Assembly (NCBI GenBank): GCA_965263285.1 | Contig: CBDHHD010000016.1 | Span: 1,426,001 to 1,490,000, forward strand | Direction of reading: 5' to 3' | Length of the DNA stretch: 64,000 bases | From: JASGCP01 sp965263285 | Lineage (GTDB): Bacteria; Bacteroidota; Bacteroidia; Chitinophagales; Chitinophagaceae | In this document: piece after piece, positions 26,395 through 34,017 of the stretch | Numbering within the stretch: position 1 is the first letter of the stretch | How the letters are laid out: every line of letters starts with the position of its first letter | Notes under the pieces: model-generated | Database searches by the model: none | Told to the model about the DNA's origin: nothing | What the model saw: only the letters and a program-made list of their open reading frames with translations | Program-made: the position numbers and the translations under genes

Positions 26395-27075
26395 ATGCGT
26401 AATCGTAATATATATATAGTTCTTTTCTTCGCTCTATTCTTTTATATAGGAACACAAGCACAAAGTACAACACCGTCAACACCCCAAACAGCCCTATCTG
26501 CAACTCACCATCAGCAGCATACAAAGAATGGGATGCATCTCTTTGATATAAAAAAGATTATCCCTAATTTATCTGCTATACAATTACATGAAATAGACAA
26601 TATTAATGCAACATACAAAAAGAAAATGAATGATGCTAGATCGGACACCAATCAATCATTTAGTACATATAAACAAGCACTTCAATCACTAGATCAAGAT
26701 AGAAAAAAACAAATAGAAGCCATCTTAACTACCGATCAAATGAAGATCTTAGCAGATTGGAAAAACAAACAAATGGCCATGAGGGAAGAAAGAATACAAA
26801 AACATATTAATAAATTATCTACCACTCTAAAATTAAATCCCGATCAAATAAATCAATTGAGTCAAATAGAAAATCAATTTGCACAAAAGTTTATGGCTAT
26901 TAATAAAGAATTTGCAACACAAGAAGAAAGAATGCAAGAAATTAGGAGTTTAAAAAAAGATAAAATGTCTGCTATCATTGCATTATTAAATCCAGAACAA
27001 AAAGAAAAATTCAATTCTTATATGCAATCTAAAAGAGAAAAATCTTATAAATCAATGGACAATAAACCATCATAA
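26395..27075 (+). CDS. Spy/CpxP-like periplasmic protein
   Basis: 226 residues with a signal peptide ending in GTQAQ (about residue 23), a Thr/Pro/Gln-rich linker, and a long helical, highly charged body. Two pairs of the LTxxQ-type pattern appear: LTTDQMKILADW near 107 and LNPDQINQLSQIENQF near 147, plus LLNPEQKEKFNSYM near 200, as in Spy/CpxP folding or metal-stress proteins. ATP-independent periplasmic chaperone function is inferred from that similarity. It is monocistronic, with its own promoter box and a strong terminator hairpin downstream. Confidence 0.7.
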   Translation: MRNRNIYIVLFFALFFYIGTQAQSTTPSTPQTALSATHHQQHTKNGMHLFDIKKIIPNLSAIQLHEIDNINATYKKKMNDARSDTNQSFSTYKQALQSLDQDRKKQIEAILTTDQMKILADWKNKQMAMREERIQKHINKLSTTLKLNPDQINQLSQIENQFAQKFMAINKEFATQEERMQEIRSLKKDKMSAIIALLNPEQKEKFNSYMQSKREKSYKSMDNKPS

Positions 27076-27100
27076 TTCTTTCATTATCTAATAAAAATTG

Positions 27101-27145
27101 TTTTTCATTATAGAAACGCATAAGTAGCGTTTCTATAATGAAAAA
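27101..27145 (+). terminator. Strong 19-bp hairpin after the Spy-like gene
   Basis: TTTTTCATTATAGAAACGC, loop ATAAGTA, GCGTTTCTATAATGAAAAA: a perfect 19-bp stem 25 bp after the stop codon. The T-run on the right is weak (TTTATATATC), so it may serve mainly to protect the 3' end. Confidence 0.65.
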
Positions 27146-27174
27146 TTTATATATCTGCCATTCATTCACCCAAA

Positions 27175-27417
27175 CGAATATACTCATTCTTCTTATGGGC
27201 TTAAAAAATAATTATTATAAGTAAGTCTTCGTTTTATGGTATAAAGATTTTGTATTGGAACCTGCTTTATTTATTGTAGTAACTGCTTAGGTAACTCAAT
27301 ATATTTAGTTATATTTTACCTTCATAACCAATTATCTTTCAACTATTCTCGCTATCGTAGGTAAATGGTATAGGCACATAATTATGTGCCTATACCATTT
27401 ACCTACAGGCTTGATTT
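27175..27417. repeat. Decayed foldback copy carrying a 50-bp perfect palindrome
   Basis: Eroded pieces of the standard right arm (ACTATTCTCGCTATCGTAG and CAGGCTTGATTTGG) flank a palindrome in the place where intact copies have GAGCCGTAGTTTTGTAG. An IS256-type end begins right behind it. Confidence 0.5.
27357..27406. repeat. Perfect 50-bp palindrome
   Basis: The left half GTAGGTAAATGGTATAGG then CACATAA is followed without spacer by its exact reverse complement. A weaker hairpin with GTAGAGACA arms occupies the same relative position in the remnant at about 6271-6300. Confidence 0.85.
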
Positions 27418-27545
27418 GGTAGTGTTCATAAAAGTGTGTAAAAGGGCTTTTAAAAAATTATATAATTTGCAAATATTTTATAACCCTTAAATCAATAAAT
27501 TATGAAAGTCACATTAGAACAAATTGCCTCAGAATTAGATAGTAT
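27418..27545 (+). mobile_element. Truncated IS256-type left end with transposase start
   Basis: GGTAGTGTTCATAAAAGTGTG resembles IS256-family terminal repeats (the GTGTGTAAA block follows). ATG at 27502 opens a frame MKVTLEQIASELDS that runs only to about 27545, where a foldback element takes over. The remaining 1.2 kb of the expected element is absent. Family assignment rests on the terminal sequence only. Confidence 0.5.
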
Positions 27546-27989
27546 GGCTACATCTTTTTTTGAGGTGCTGGAAGCATGGATTATTAAATAAATATAAACA
27601 TGGAAATAATAGGAAATATCTGATGAGGACTGCCCTCAGATAAAGAGCGTTACAAAACGAGGTGAGCGAAGCGACCAGCGAGAATGTGGAGGCGGAAGTT
27701 TTTATATATGAATCGTTATGATGAGCATAAAGTATGTACATAAAAGATACCTATGGATAAGCTCATCATAACGATTCATACCTAACCGCCTCCCATTCAT
27801 TCTCGCTAGCGTAGCGAGCCATAGTTTTGTAGCTCTTTATCTGCAGGCTTGATTTTTTCTTTGTTTCTTTCTTTTGTATCAAGACAAAAGAAAGAAAAAG
27901 ATATAAAAAATAAATGATAAACCTATACCTGAGTCATTACAAAAAAAAGGTGTATTTTAATAACTGCTCACTAAAAAAGTCGTTATACC
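27546..27989. mobile_element. Foldback element with mixed ends
   Basis: Left end GGCTACATCTTTTTTTGAG, standard core, right end CTAAAAAAGTCGTTATACC of the GGTATA type. It matches the element at 8970-9996 minus the outer 75 bp on the left, so it is a GGTATA copy with a lost left end. It truncates the IS256-type sequence. No target duplication. From 28000 to 28161 there is another eroded TTTCTTT hairpin arm and no gene. Confidence 0.8.
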
Positions 27990-28161
27990 ATTTTTTTTGT
28001 TTCTTTTTTTTGTATCAAGGCAAAAGAAAGAAAAAAACGAATACTATCTTATATATGAGTAGCGATATCTATATTTTTTAGCTACTATCTCAATAGTTCT
28101 AATACAAAGCTATCGTTTATTAGATGCTATCGAGACAAAAATAGAATGAGGTATACATGAG

Positions 28162-28953
28162 CTATATAAAATAATCAATAGGATTTGTTTTTATTTGACT
28201 TATAAAAAGAGAAATGCAAGGATATGCTTCTTTAATCCAAGTAGCAATATGAGAGGCAACAAATTGCTCTGATTCCCCATGCCCTATATCGGCTACCATT
28301 ATTGAAGAAGGAATTCCAAAAAAATCATGATAAGTAAAATCAGATGAAACAAACACATCAGCTTTTTTTTCTATAGCAATAGGTAATAAGAATTTACCAG
28401 CTCCTCCACACATAGCAATCTTATGAACATGAGAAATGCTTACTTTTGTATGCTTAATAACTTTTAAACCAAATGCTTGCTGTAACAAACGCAAAAATAT
28501 TTCTATTTCCATTGGTTGAGATAGGTATCCCACACAACCGCTACCTATATTCTTCAAACTATGATGATCTTTTTTTAACAATAATTCTACTTTTTTCAAT
28601 CCCAAAGCATTTGCCATGGTTATACTTACTCCATTTAATACATTATCTACATTGGTATGTATAGCATATAGATGAATATCGTAACGAACAGCAGCCATAA
28701 CAATACTATCAACAAAACGATGCGACACAATTTGTTTCAAAGGATAGAAAACAATAGGATGATGTGCAATAATAAGATTTACATTCTTCTGCTTAGCTTC
28801 TTCAATTACTTCTAAGGTAATATCTAAACAACATAGCACCCCTGTACAAGTTGCTAGTGCATCTCCTACAATCAATCCTACATTATCATAACTCTCTTGT
28901 AAAGACAAAGGCGCCTTCATTTCTAATAACGAACATATATCTTTTATCTGCAT
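28162..28953 (-). CDS. Nif3-like dinuclear metal-centre protein
   Basis: 263 residues, the length of the single-domain YbgI type; many Bacteroidota relatives are near 365 with an inserted domain, which is absent here. Metal-binding motifs: IIAHHPIVFYPLK near 60, HTNVDNV near 97, and GHGESEQF near 226. The family (annotated as GTP cyclohydrolase 1 type 2 homologue) has no settled physiological role. It starts 11 bp after the ispF-dut fusion and is the last gene of a GDPD / ispF-dut / nif3 unit. Confidence 0.88.
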   Translation of the reverse strand: MQIKDICSLLEMKAPLSLQESYDNVGLIVGDALATCTGVLCCLDITLEVIEEAKQKNVNLIIAHHPIVFYPLKQIVSHRFVDSIVMAAVRYDIHLYAIHTNVDNVLNGVSITMANALGLKKVELLLKKDHHSLKNIGSGCVGYLSQPMEIEIFLRLLQQAFGLKVIKHTKVSISHVHKIAMCGGAGKFLLPIAIEKKADVFVSSDFTYHDFFGIPSSIMVADIGHGESEQFVASHIATWIKEAYPCISLFISQIKTNPIDYFI

Positions 28954-28964
28954 AAATTATTATT

Positions 28965-29888
28965 CTATTGTTTCCCTGTATGACCAAATCCTCCATTATT
29001 ACGCTGTGTTATATCTAAACTAGTCACCTCTTCCCATTGAATTTTCTCTACCCTTTGAATAACTAACTGAGCAACTCTATCTCCTGGTGAAATCTGTTGC
29101 GCTTCGGTAGATAAATTAATAATTGGTATTTTTATTTCTCCTCTATAATCGCTATCAATCGTTCCAGGACTATTCACACAAGTAATACCTTGTTTATACG
29201 ACAATCCGCTACGAGATCGCACTTGTCCTTCAAAGCCAGCAGGAATAGCTATTAAAATGCCTGTAGGAAGAAGATATCGTTCTAACGATTGCAAATTTAT
29301 AGCTGTAGGTATATTTGCTCTTAAATCCATTCCTGCACTTCCTTCCGTTGCATAATGAGGAGCAGGGAAGGGCGATTGGTTAAGAATAGGAATCCTCAAC
29401 ATAGCTGATGGTTTTATTAGTAACACAGTAGCTTGTGCCATTACTCCTTCTTCTCTTCCTATAAATCCCATTTTTTCTGTAGTAGTGGCTTTAATAGATA
29501 TTTGATCTATCTTATTTAAATGCAAGCAATCAATTATCACCTCTTGCATAGCAGTTATATAATTTGCTATTTTAGGTCTTTCTAAACATACCATACTATC
29601 TACATTTACAATCTTCCAACCTAACACAGTAATTTTTTCAAATGTAAGACGCAACAAAATTTTACTATCTATCAAATGATATTGAGGGTCATGGTTAGGG
29701 AAATGTTGCCCAATATCACCCAAACTAACAGCCCCTAGCATTGCATCACATATCGCATGAAGCAACACATCTGCATCACTATGACCCAAAGATCCTTTTG
29801 AATGAGGAATCTTAACGCCTCCTATATATAAACTTCTATCTTGTACTAAAGGATGATAATCAATGCCTGTACCAATACGATAATTCAT
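28965..29888 (-). CDS. IspF-dUTPase fusion protein
   Basis: 307 residues from ATG 29888 (MNYRIGTGIDYH); the longer frame to 29951 overlaps the upstream gene and lacks family similarity. Residues 1-158 are 2-C-methyl-D-erythritol 2,4-cyclodiphosphate synthase: GTGIDYHPL metal ligands, LGHSDADVLLHAICDAMLGA, IGQHFPNHD, ATTTEKMGFIGREEGVMA. A linker PSAM leads to a complete dUTPase of about 148 residues: YATEGSAGMDLRA, RSGLSYKQG, SPGTIDSDYRGEI, GDRVAQLVI and GGFGHTG (Ser to His in the last motif). Both halves look complete. The Met at the junction could also be an internal start, giving a separate dUTPase. The fusion is unusual to my knowledge. Confidence 0.9.
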   Translation of the reverse strand: MNYRIGTGIDYHPLVQDRSLYIGGVKIPHSKGSLGHSDADVLLHAICDAMLGAVSLGDIGQHFPNHDPQYHLIDSKILLRLTFEKITVLGWKIVNVDSMVCLERPKIANYITAMQEVIIDCLHLNKIDQISIKATTTEKMGFIGREEGVMAQATVLLIKPSAMLRIPILNQSPFPAPHYATEGSAGMDLRANIPTAINLQSLERYLLPTGILIAIPAGFEGQVRSRSGLSYKQGITCVNSPGTIDSDYRGEIKIPIINLSTEAQQISPGDRVAQLVIQRVEKIQWEEVTSLDITQRNNGGFGHTGKQ

Positions 29889-29898
29889 AAAAATATAA

Positions 29899-31014
29899 TT
29901 ATAATTCTGAAAAATAAGTAGGGGGTAACCGATACCCTTCGGCTGCAACAATACCTCTCACCGCATCAGAGCGATCATTAATAATATAATCAATCTTCCA
30001 TTTTATTAAGTCATTAATAGTAGAATTAGGCCAATTCCCCAATTGAGGATAAGGCACCGCATTGTTACGAATATGATAGGTACGAAACAATTCATTTGTT
30101 TCTACATCAAATGTTTCTGGATTATTCCAAGCCTTTACAATAATACCCAACTGATGTGCATGATAGATCACTTCCTCGCTTAACTCTACATCTTCAGCAT
30201 CCCAACTCCAAGCGCCTAAGTCCTTTACAAGTGTTGGATAATCATTAAAACTCTTTGCTATTCTTCCTCCTAACCATTTCCCCTTTGTTGTATAGTCTTG
30301 TACAAAATAATTAATAGCTGTTAATGCTGATAAACGAATTGTAGGTTCTATTTTTTTTGCTTCCTCAAGCACTAACCAATTAAAAGACTGCACTTGAATA
30401 CGATGCAAAAGATCATGTTTTTTAGCTATCTGCAACAACATACTAGCTGATTCATAAGGAGAATAAGAATATTCAGGGTAGTAAGGGTCTAACTTTATCT
30501 CTGTTTGAAATTCAATGGGATACTTTTTATATAATGCGAACACTTCATCTAAAGTGGGAATGCGAGTAGGGGCAATGGCTACTTGATCGGGGAAAATAGT
30601 AGCATATTCTGTTTCTTTTTTTATATCGCCTAATGAAAACTGCAACAGCTCTTCTTGATAAGTCATATCCTTAATAAGATAGGTTTCGGCTGGCACAAAA
30701 TTCCCGTTTTTATCCTTTGTTATATTAGGATTAAGAAAAGGGTCATGATAACAAACAACTACTTTGTTTTTAGTAATTTGTATATCCATATCTAACACAT
30801 GTACACCTACTTTCATCGTTGCCTTATAGCCCTCTAAAGTATGCTCAGGCAATAAACCTCTTAATCCTCCTCGATGTCCAATAATTTTAGGCTGATAGCT
30901 TTCTTTCTTTTCTTTCATTAATGATGTAGTATCATGTGATATGTATTTAAAAGGACTTAATCGCAAACCCATTAACGACAAATAGTTTAATTGCAAAAAG
31001 TTAGATCGTTTCAT
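29899..31014 (-). CDS. Glycerophosphodiester phosphodiesterase family protein
   Basis: 371 residues hydrolysing glycerophosphodiesters to glycerol 3-phosphate and alcohol. GDPD signature: IIGHRGGLRGLLPEHTLEGY near 45-64, LDMDIQITKNKVVVCYHDPFL near 76-97 (given in two parts: LDMDIQITKN, KVVVCYHDPFL), FQTEIKLDP near 185, and a C-terminal WNNP-like motif (VKAWNNPETF). The family usually has Glu-x-Asp at the second site; here it is Asp-Met-Asp. No convincing signal peptide from ATG 31014; the first 30 residues are not conserved-looking, so a later start is possible. The stop lies 10 bp before the ispF-dut start. Confidence 0.85.
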   Translation of the reverse strand: MKRSNFLQLNYLSLMGLRLSPFKYISHDTTSLMKEKKESYQPKIIGHRGGLRGLLPEHTLEGYKATMKVGVHVLDMDIQITKNKVVVCYHDPFLNPNITKDKNGNFVPAETYLIKDMTYQEELLQFSLGDIKKETEYATIFPDQVAIAPTRIPTLDEVFALYKKYPIEFQTEIKLDPYYPEYSYSPYESASMLLQIAKKHDLLHRIQVQSFNWLVLEEAKKIEPTIRLSALTAINYFVQDYTTKGKWLGGRIAKSFNDYPTLVKDLGAWSWDAEDVELSEEVIYHAHQLGIIVKAWNNPETFDVETNELFRTYHIRNNAVPYPQLGNWPNSTINDLIKWKIDYIINDRSDAVRGIVAAEGYRLPPTYFSEL

Positions 31015-31148
31015 AACAAGTAATTTAATGTATATAAATATAATTTTTTTCTATTGTAGGCTATTATTACACAATTATATCTTTTCTACTCATCATTAGT
31101 ATCACTTCTAAAAAAAATCTATATAGCAACTCCTCTCGCTAATCAAAA

Positions 31149-31814
31149 TTACTTTCTACCCCAAAAAACAGCTACACAACCTTTTCGCTCTATATGATAG
31201 CTATTAAATTTTCCTTTTAATGCTTTTTCTAAATCATCCCACCGATCATTGATATTAGAAAAAATTCCTTTTTCGTTATAAAACCGCATGAGTTTCTTTG
31301 CTTTTTTACTTCTGGGAATATCTTCTCCTTGTAAAATAGTAGATCCAAATATAATACCATTCGGATTAAGTACTTTTAAACAATGATCCAATATGTTAAT
31401 TTTATTATTTAAAGACCCTGGTAAACAATGCAAAAGATAATTAATAGATATAGAATCAAAAAAAGACAAAGAAGAATCAAAAGGATCAAATATATTATGC
31501 ACAAGTGTTTGAGGGTGATATCTTTTTATACGGTTAGATGCAAAAAAAAGACTATTAGGATTAAGATCAGCTAATACGATACGAGGATTTTTTGATTTAA
31601 ATTTACAACGAGACAAAAAAAAACCAGTTCCCACTCCTATATCTAAATGATTGTCTGTTATATTCTTTTTAAACATTTTTACTATAATATGGGTAGGACA
31701 TTTCCAAATAAAATAATTAGAAATTCCCAAAACATATATATCATAAATACGCAATAACCAAGGCTTATAAACAGATTGCCCTGCCTCTACTTCTTTAGAA
31801 ATAGGCTGATTCAT
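31149..31814 (-). CDS. Class I SAM-dependent methyltransferase
   Basis: 221 residues. Motif I HLDIGVGTGFFLSRC near 58-72, motif II-like RIVLADLNPNSLFFASNRI near 80-98, and a post-II block NPNGIIFGSTILQGED. The overall layout resembles small-molecule or UbiE-type methyltransferases; substrate not predictable. It has its own TAATTTTG box and is separated from the GDPD gene by about 130 bp, so it is probably a separate unit. Confidence 0.82.
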   Translation of the reverse strand: MNQPISKEVEAGQSVYKPWLLRIYDIYVLGISNYFIWKCPTHIIVKMFKKNITDNHLDIGVGTGFFLSRCKFKSKNPRIVLADLNPNSLFFASNRIKRYHPQTLVHNIFDPFDSSLSFFDSISINYLLHCLPGSLNNKINILDHCLKVLNPNGIIFGSTILQGEDIPRSKKAKKLMRFYNEKGIFSNINDRWDDLEKALKGKFNSYHIERKGCVAVFWGRK

Positions 31815-31841
31815 TTAGCTATTATTTAACATTCAAAACTA

Positions 31842-31849
31842 CAAAATTA
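31842..31849 (-). promoter_or_regulatory. Minus-7 box TAATTTTG for the methyltransferase
   Basis: Exact TAnnTTTG on the minus strand 27 bp before ATG 31814. Confidence 0.5.
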
Positions 31850-31912
31850 TTTCGTAAATAGGTCATCTCATATTAGATTCAATTTGATTGCCGTTTCTTG
31901 CAACTAATCAAG

Positions 31913-32098
31913 TGTTATGTTTTACAAGTTTGTTGATGAAAATTGACTGTTTCTACATGCAAATTTAAGAGTTTATTTTTAAATTCTAAAGGAGTTTGTA
32001 AAAATATTTCAGACTTTAGCTGGTGCCACTTTTCTACTATTTCAAAAGTTTTTTTTACATTTAGTTTTTTTTAAGAATTAAGTCTTCTATGAAGATTA
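31913..32098. mobile_element. IS481 end fragment
   Basis: TGTTATGTTTTACAAGTTTG then TTGATGAAAATTGACTG matches the left end of the element at 11387, and the following 150 bp match the 3' end of its transposase gene (decayed, reading frame lost). The fragment is cut off by the adjoining foldback element at about 32098. Confidence 0.75.
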
Positions 32099-32502
32099 AG
32101 TTAAATCCTTCTTTCAAGTGCTAAGAGTTTTTTAACAAATGAAAACTTTGCAACTACTCAGGTATAGGTTAATAATTTATTTTTATATCCTTTTCTTTCT
32201 TTTGTCTTGATACAAAAGAAAGAAACAAAGAAAAAATCAAGCCTGCAGATAAAGAGCTACAAAACTACGGCTCGCTACGCTAGCGAGAATGAAGGGGAGG
32301 CGGTTAGGTATGAATCGTTATGATGAGCTTATCCATAGTGATCTTTTATGTACATACTTTATGCTCATCATAACGATTCATGTATAAAAACTTCCGCCTC
32401 CACATTCTCGCTGGTCGCTTTGCTCACCTCGTTTTGTAACGCTCTTTATCTGAGGGCAGTCCTCATCAGATATTTCCTATTATTTCCATGTTTATATTTA
32501 TG
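32099..32502. mobile_element. Foldback element, reverse orientation
   Basis: A GGCTAC-type end (eroded to GTTAAATCCTTCTTTCAAG) and a complete core in the orientation opposite to most copies, ending in the CCTATTATTTCCATGTTTATA segment. The far terminal repeat is missing where a GGCATA-type piece follows. No target duplication. Confidence 0.8.
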
Positions 32503-32600
32503 GCATAATTAAATTTAGTGTGAGGAACTGAACAAAGATACAAAATAAAATGGATATTTACAAAAAAAATGTCATAACTAATTTAGTGTGACGAAAAAAT
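32503..32600. repeat. Solo GGCATA-type end pieces
   Basis: GGCATAATTAAATTTAGTGTG with the adjoining GCAAAGATACAAAATAAAATGG-like stretch (here ACAAAGATACAAAATAAAAT), then a second, shorter GTCATAACTAATTTAGTGTG in direct orientation. These are ends without a core, next to the 3' end of lysC. Confidence 0.65.
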
Positions 32601-32628
32601 TTAGGTATACCTGAATAATATAAATGTT

Positions 32629-33951
32629 TTATTCTAAATTAAACAAAGCCTTATTTAGTTTTTGAAGTACTAGTTTTTTATCGTCTGCATTAATGAGTAA
32701 GCTAATATTATGAGGGCTACCGCCATAACTTACCATTGCCATATCAATGTTTAATAAGCTATCAAATATCTTTTTAAATACCTTCTTATCGGTAGTAATT
32801 TCATTACCTACAATAGAAACAATACATTGATTATGTTTTACTGTTACAATGGCAAATTCTGATAGTTCTTCTATAATTCCTTTAAGTGAATGAGTTTGAT
32901 CAATGCTAACACTAATAGCCACTTCTGAAGTTGTAATCATATCAACAGAAGTTTTATATTTCTCAAAAATAGCAAATACCTCTCTTACAAATCCATATGC
33001 TAAAAACATACGCATGCTAACAATATTAATGAGTGTAATGTTATCTTTTGCAGCAATAGCTTTAGGGCCTGTTTCTATTACTTTTTGTTGAATAATAGTC
33101 CCTTTTGCTTCGGGTTGTAGTGTATTAAGAAGTTTTACAGATACATTTGCTTTTTGAACGGGTAAAATACAAGTAGGATGTAGAATTTTAGCGCCATAAT
33201 AGGCTAGTTCAGCAGCTTCTTCAAAACTTAACTCTTCAATGGGTCGGGTTTGTTTTACAACCCTTGGATCGTTATTGTGCATGCCATCGATATCTGTCCA
33301 TATTTCACATACTTTTGCTTTTAATACGGCAGCAATAATGGTAGCCGTGTAGTCGCTACCCCCTCTTTTTAAATTATCTATTTCTCCTTTTGTATTTCTG
33401 CAAATATATCCTTGTGTAATTAATAATTGAGGATTTTTGCTATTGGCTATTTCTTCCTGTATTTTTTCTTTAATAAAATCGTAATCGGGTTCTTCTCTGC
33501 TATTTAATTTCATAAAATGTAAGGCCGGGATAAGAGAATGGTTGATTTTTTCTTCTTCTAAATAAATGCTAAAAAGTTTTGTGCTCAGCAGTTCTCCTTG
33601 AGCAAGAATATCTTTATTCAAAGAGTCATTATAAGAAATTTTATTGATAATTTTTAAAAAGTTAAAGTGTTCTTTGATCACTTTATGTCCTTTTATTTTC
33701 CCTAAATGAGTATGCAAAAGATTTTCTACAAATTGTATATATCCATTTTCTAATTGTACCACTTGTTTAATAGCTAGTTTTTTGTTTCCTTTTTCTAATA
33801 AGGTGGCAATGTCTACCAAAGTATTTGTAGTACCACTTACAGCACTCAATACAACTATCTTTTTTTCTTTTGTTTGTGTAATTAACTTAGATACATGGTG
33901 CATGCGTTCAGGGCTACCCATACTTGTACCTCCAAATTTCATTATAATCAT
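32629..33951 (-). CDS. lysC: Aspartate kinase (monofunctional)
   Basis: 440 residues phosphorylating aspartate, the first step to lysine, threonine, methionine and diaminopimelate. Kinase domain: MKFGGTSMGSPERM at the start, LSAVSGTTNTLV, RGGSDYTATIIAAVL near 205-220 and EIWTDIDGMHNNDPRVV near 224-240; the C-terminal 130 residues hold two ACT-like regulatory domains (SMRMFLAYGFVREVFAIFEKY, SYGGSPHNISLLI). There is no homoserine dehydrogenase domain. ATG 33951 and ATG 33942 are both possible starts. It is divergent from the helicase gene, with a 66-bp shared promoter region. Confidence 0.93.
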   Translation of the reverse strand: MIIMKFGGTSMGSPERMHHVSKLITQTKEKKIVVLSAVSGTTNTLVDIATLLEKGNKKLAIKQVVQLENGYIQFVENLLHTHLGKIKGHKVIKEHFNFLKIINKISYNDSLNKDILAQGELLSTKLFSIYLEEEKINHSLIPALHFMKLNSREEPDYDFIKEKIQEEIANSKNPQLLITQGYICRNTKGEIDNLKRGGSDYTATIIAAVLKAKVCEIWTDIDGMHNNDPRVVKQTRPIEELSFEEAAELAYYGAKILHPTCILPVQKANVSVKLLNTLQPEAKGTIIQQKVIETGPKAIAAKDNITLINIVSMRMFLAYGFVREVFAIFEKYKTSVDMITTSEVAISVSIDQTHSLKGIIEELSEFAIVTVKHNQCIVSIVGNEITTDKKVFKKIFDSLLNIDMAMVSYGGSPHNISLLINADDKKLVLQKLNKALFNLE

Positions 33952-33974
33952 AAATTAAATGTTTTATTCAGATG

Positions 33975-33982
33975 CAAAAATA
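33975..33982 (-). promoter_or_regulatory. Minus-7 box TATTTTTG for lysC
   Basis: Exact TAnnTTTG on the minus strand, 23 bp before ATG 33951. No equally good box is visible for the divergent helicase gene. Confidence 0.5.
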
Positions 33983-34017
33983 TTACTTTTACATAATATT
34001 TAATTATCATTTTAACA

